Assembly: GCA_945906935.1 (NCBI GenBank)
Contig: CAMDSO010000039.1
Coordinates: 1 to 33,398 of the forward strand
Origin: Bordetella parapertussis
Lineage (GTDB): Bacteria; Pseudomonadota; Gammaproteobacteria; Burkholderiales; SG8-41
Length of the DNA stretch: 33,398 nucleotides
Direction: 5' to 3'
A program made the position numbers and the translations under genes. Position 1 is the stretch's first letter. Each line of letters begins with the position of its first letter. Positions 32,258 through 33,398 of the stretch are shown one piece after another. The notes beneath the pieces were generated by a model. That model had not been told where the DNA came from, made no database searches, and saw only the letters and a program-made list of their open reading frames with translations.

Positions 32258-33398
32258 TCAAACGCCCTTGTCGTTCGGGTTTTTAAAGGCGTCGCGAATT
32301 GCCGGGGTCATCGGAAAATTCAGATTCACGCCCTTGGGCGCGATCGGACTGGTGAACCAGCGTGCGAAGATCTTTTCAATTTCGCCCGATTTCATCGCCG
32401 CGCCGACGCTGCGATCGACCAGCGCCTTGAACGGTGCGTCGCCCTTGCGCAGCATCATGCTGTAGGGCTCTTCACGCAGCGACTCGGGCAGGATGCGGTA
32501 ATCGGCGGGATTGCGTGCATGGGCGATCTGACCGGCGAGCAGGATGTCATCTATGATGAAGGCGACAGCGCGATCTTCGGTCAATAGCAGGAAGGATTCA
32601 GCGTGATCCTTGCCGTAAATCTCCTTGACGTCGATCCCCTTGGCTCTTTCATACGATTTGATCAGCGGCACCGAGGTCGTGCCCGAGGTGGTCGAGATGG
32701 TTTTGCCGTTGAGGTCAGCTATCGCATTCACGTTTGATGACTTCTTCACCGCCGCGGTGACATTAATGACGAAATACGTCGGCCCGAACGCCACCTGTTC
32801 CTGACGCTGCACCGAGTTGGTGGTGGAGCCGCATTCAAGATCGATGGTGCCGTTTTGCAGCAAAGGAATACGGTTGCTTGAAGTCACCGGTTGCAGGTTG
32901 ACTTTCAGGTTCGGCATTTTTAGCTCGGCTTTCACTGCATCGACCACTTTCATGCACAAATCGACGGCGTAGCCGACTGGCCGCTGTTTGTCGTCGAGAT
33001 AGGAGAAGGGAATCGATGATTCACGGTGACCCAGCGTGATGCTGCCGGTCTCCTTGATTTTTTTCAGGGTGCCGCTGAGTTCCTGGGCGGCAGGCTGTCC
33101 GGCCGACAGGGAGGCGGCGACGCCAGCGCTATTGATGAGCGGCGCCCATTTGCTGATCTCGGCCTGCAGATGGGTACGCAGCGATTCCGGATTGGCTTTT
33201 GCCAGCGGTACTGGTTCTGCGCCGAGTTCGACCAGACGCGCCTTGAAGCGGGCATCCTGCACGGCGGCCTGCAAGGCGGCGACCAGCTTGTCCATGATCG
33301 GTTTCGGCGTGCCTTTGGGCGCATAGAAACCATGCCAGACGACGACTTCAAAACCCTTCATGCCCTGTTCGGCGAGCGTCGGCACTTCTTTGAGCGAG
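32258..33398 (-). CDS. Chimeric periplasmic binding protein: Bug/TctC C-terminal part fused to GltI (partial, runs off right edge)
   Basis: The open frame continues past the right edge; 380 residues are visible. The first 90 look like the C-terminal half of a Bug/TctC-type binding protein for tripartite carboxylate transporters: EVPTLAEQGMKGFEVVVWHG, then FYAPKGTPKPIMDKLVAALQ, ending near PLINSAGV. With no stop it runs into AASLSAGQPAAQELSGTLKK and a complete glutamate/aspartate binding domain (GHRESSIPFSYLDDKQRPVG, later EEPYSMMLRKGDAPFKALVD). The joint falls where the GltI signal peptide would be, so export must rely on the Bug part. It lies upstream of gltJKL on the same strand with a terminator-like hairpin between. 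The chimera may come from a deletion, or from an assembly error. Confidence 0.78.
   Translation of the reverse strand, partial: SLKEVPTLAEQGMKGFEVVVWHGFYAPKGTPKPIMDKLVAALQAAVQDARFKARLVELGAEPVPLAKANPESLRTHLQAEISKWAPLINSAGVAASLSAGQPAAQELSGTLKKIKETGSITLGHRESSIPFSYLDDKQRPVGYAVDLCMKVVDAVKAELKMPNLKVNLQPVTSSNRIPLLQNGTIDLECGSTTNSVQRQEQVAFGPTYFVINVTAAVKKSSNVNAIADLNGKTISTTSGTTSVPLIKSYERAKGIDVKEIYGKDHAESFLLLTEDRAVAFIIDDILLAGQIAHARNPADYRILPESLREEPYSMMLRKGDAPFKALVDRSVGAAMKSGEIEKIFARWFTSPIAPKGVNLNFPMTPAIRDAFKNPNDKGV

Overview
The window looks like a chromosomal segment of a GC-rich proteobacterium, most likely a betaproteobacterium. The basis is family resemblance judged by eye: an OxyR-type LysR regulator with both peroxide cysteines, a Bug/TctC-type periplasmic binding protein, a GltIJKL-type amino-acid importer and a RhlE-type helicase. 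No ribosomal RNA or tRNA gene was recognised, so the assignment stays tentative.

Region 1 (1-2717) is accessory. A winged-helix regulator of the nucleotidyltransferase-linked type runs off the left edge. Next comes a strikingly regular array of 36-bp repeats and 30-bp spacers (270-635) in which every spacer contains a different inverted repeat. Two tandem 51-bp palindromic operator blocks follow, then an AbiEi/AbiEii-type (type IV toxin-antitoxin) gene pair. No cas gene is in the window.

Region 2 (3034-13290) looks like a lipid or hydrocarbon uptake and signalling cluster: a FadL-type outer-membrane channel, a 1090-residue fusion of an FAD/NAD-binding oxidoreductase with an acetoacetate-decarboxylase-like domain, a 1353-residue protein with the architecture of mammalian soluble adenylyl cyclase (two cyclase domains, P-loop NTPase, TPR-like tail) and a LuxR-type regulator. 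A Crp/Fnr-type regulator is convergent. A cAMP-based circuit is a plausible inference.

Region 3 (13453-23935) is mostly core metabolism: rubredoxin reductase, OxyR, a divergent IlvD/Edd pentonate-type dehydratase translationally adjacent to a HemD-like protein, a small membrane protein, a SufU-like scaffold, an EamA exporter, the GTPase TypA/BipA and a RhlE-type helicase.

Region 4 (23976-28133) is decayed. It holds a group II truncated-haemoglobin gene that has lost its 5' part, a group II intron remnant whose maturase N-terminus is inverted relative to its C-terminus, a secreted repeat protein, and a Tat-signal thiamine-diphosphate enzyme broken by two frameshifts.

Region 5 (28279-33398) holds acetylornithine deacetylase, a YkgJ-type cysteine-cluster protein and a GltIJKL importer. 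Its binding-protein gene is an in-frame chimera: a Bug/TctC C-terminal half joined to a complete GltI, continuing past the right edge.
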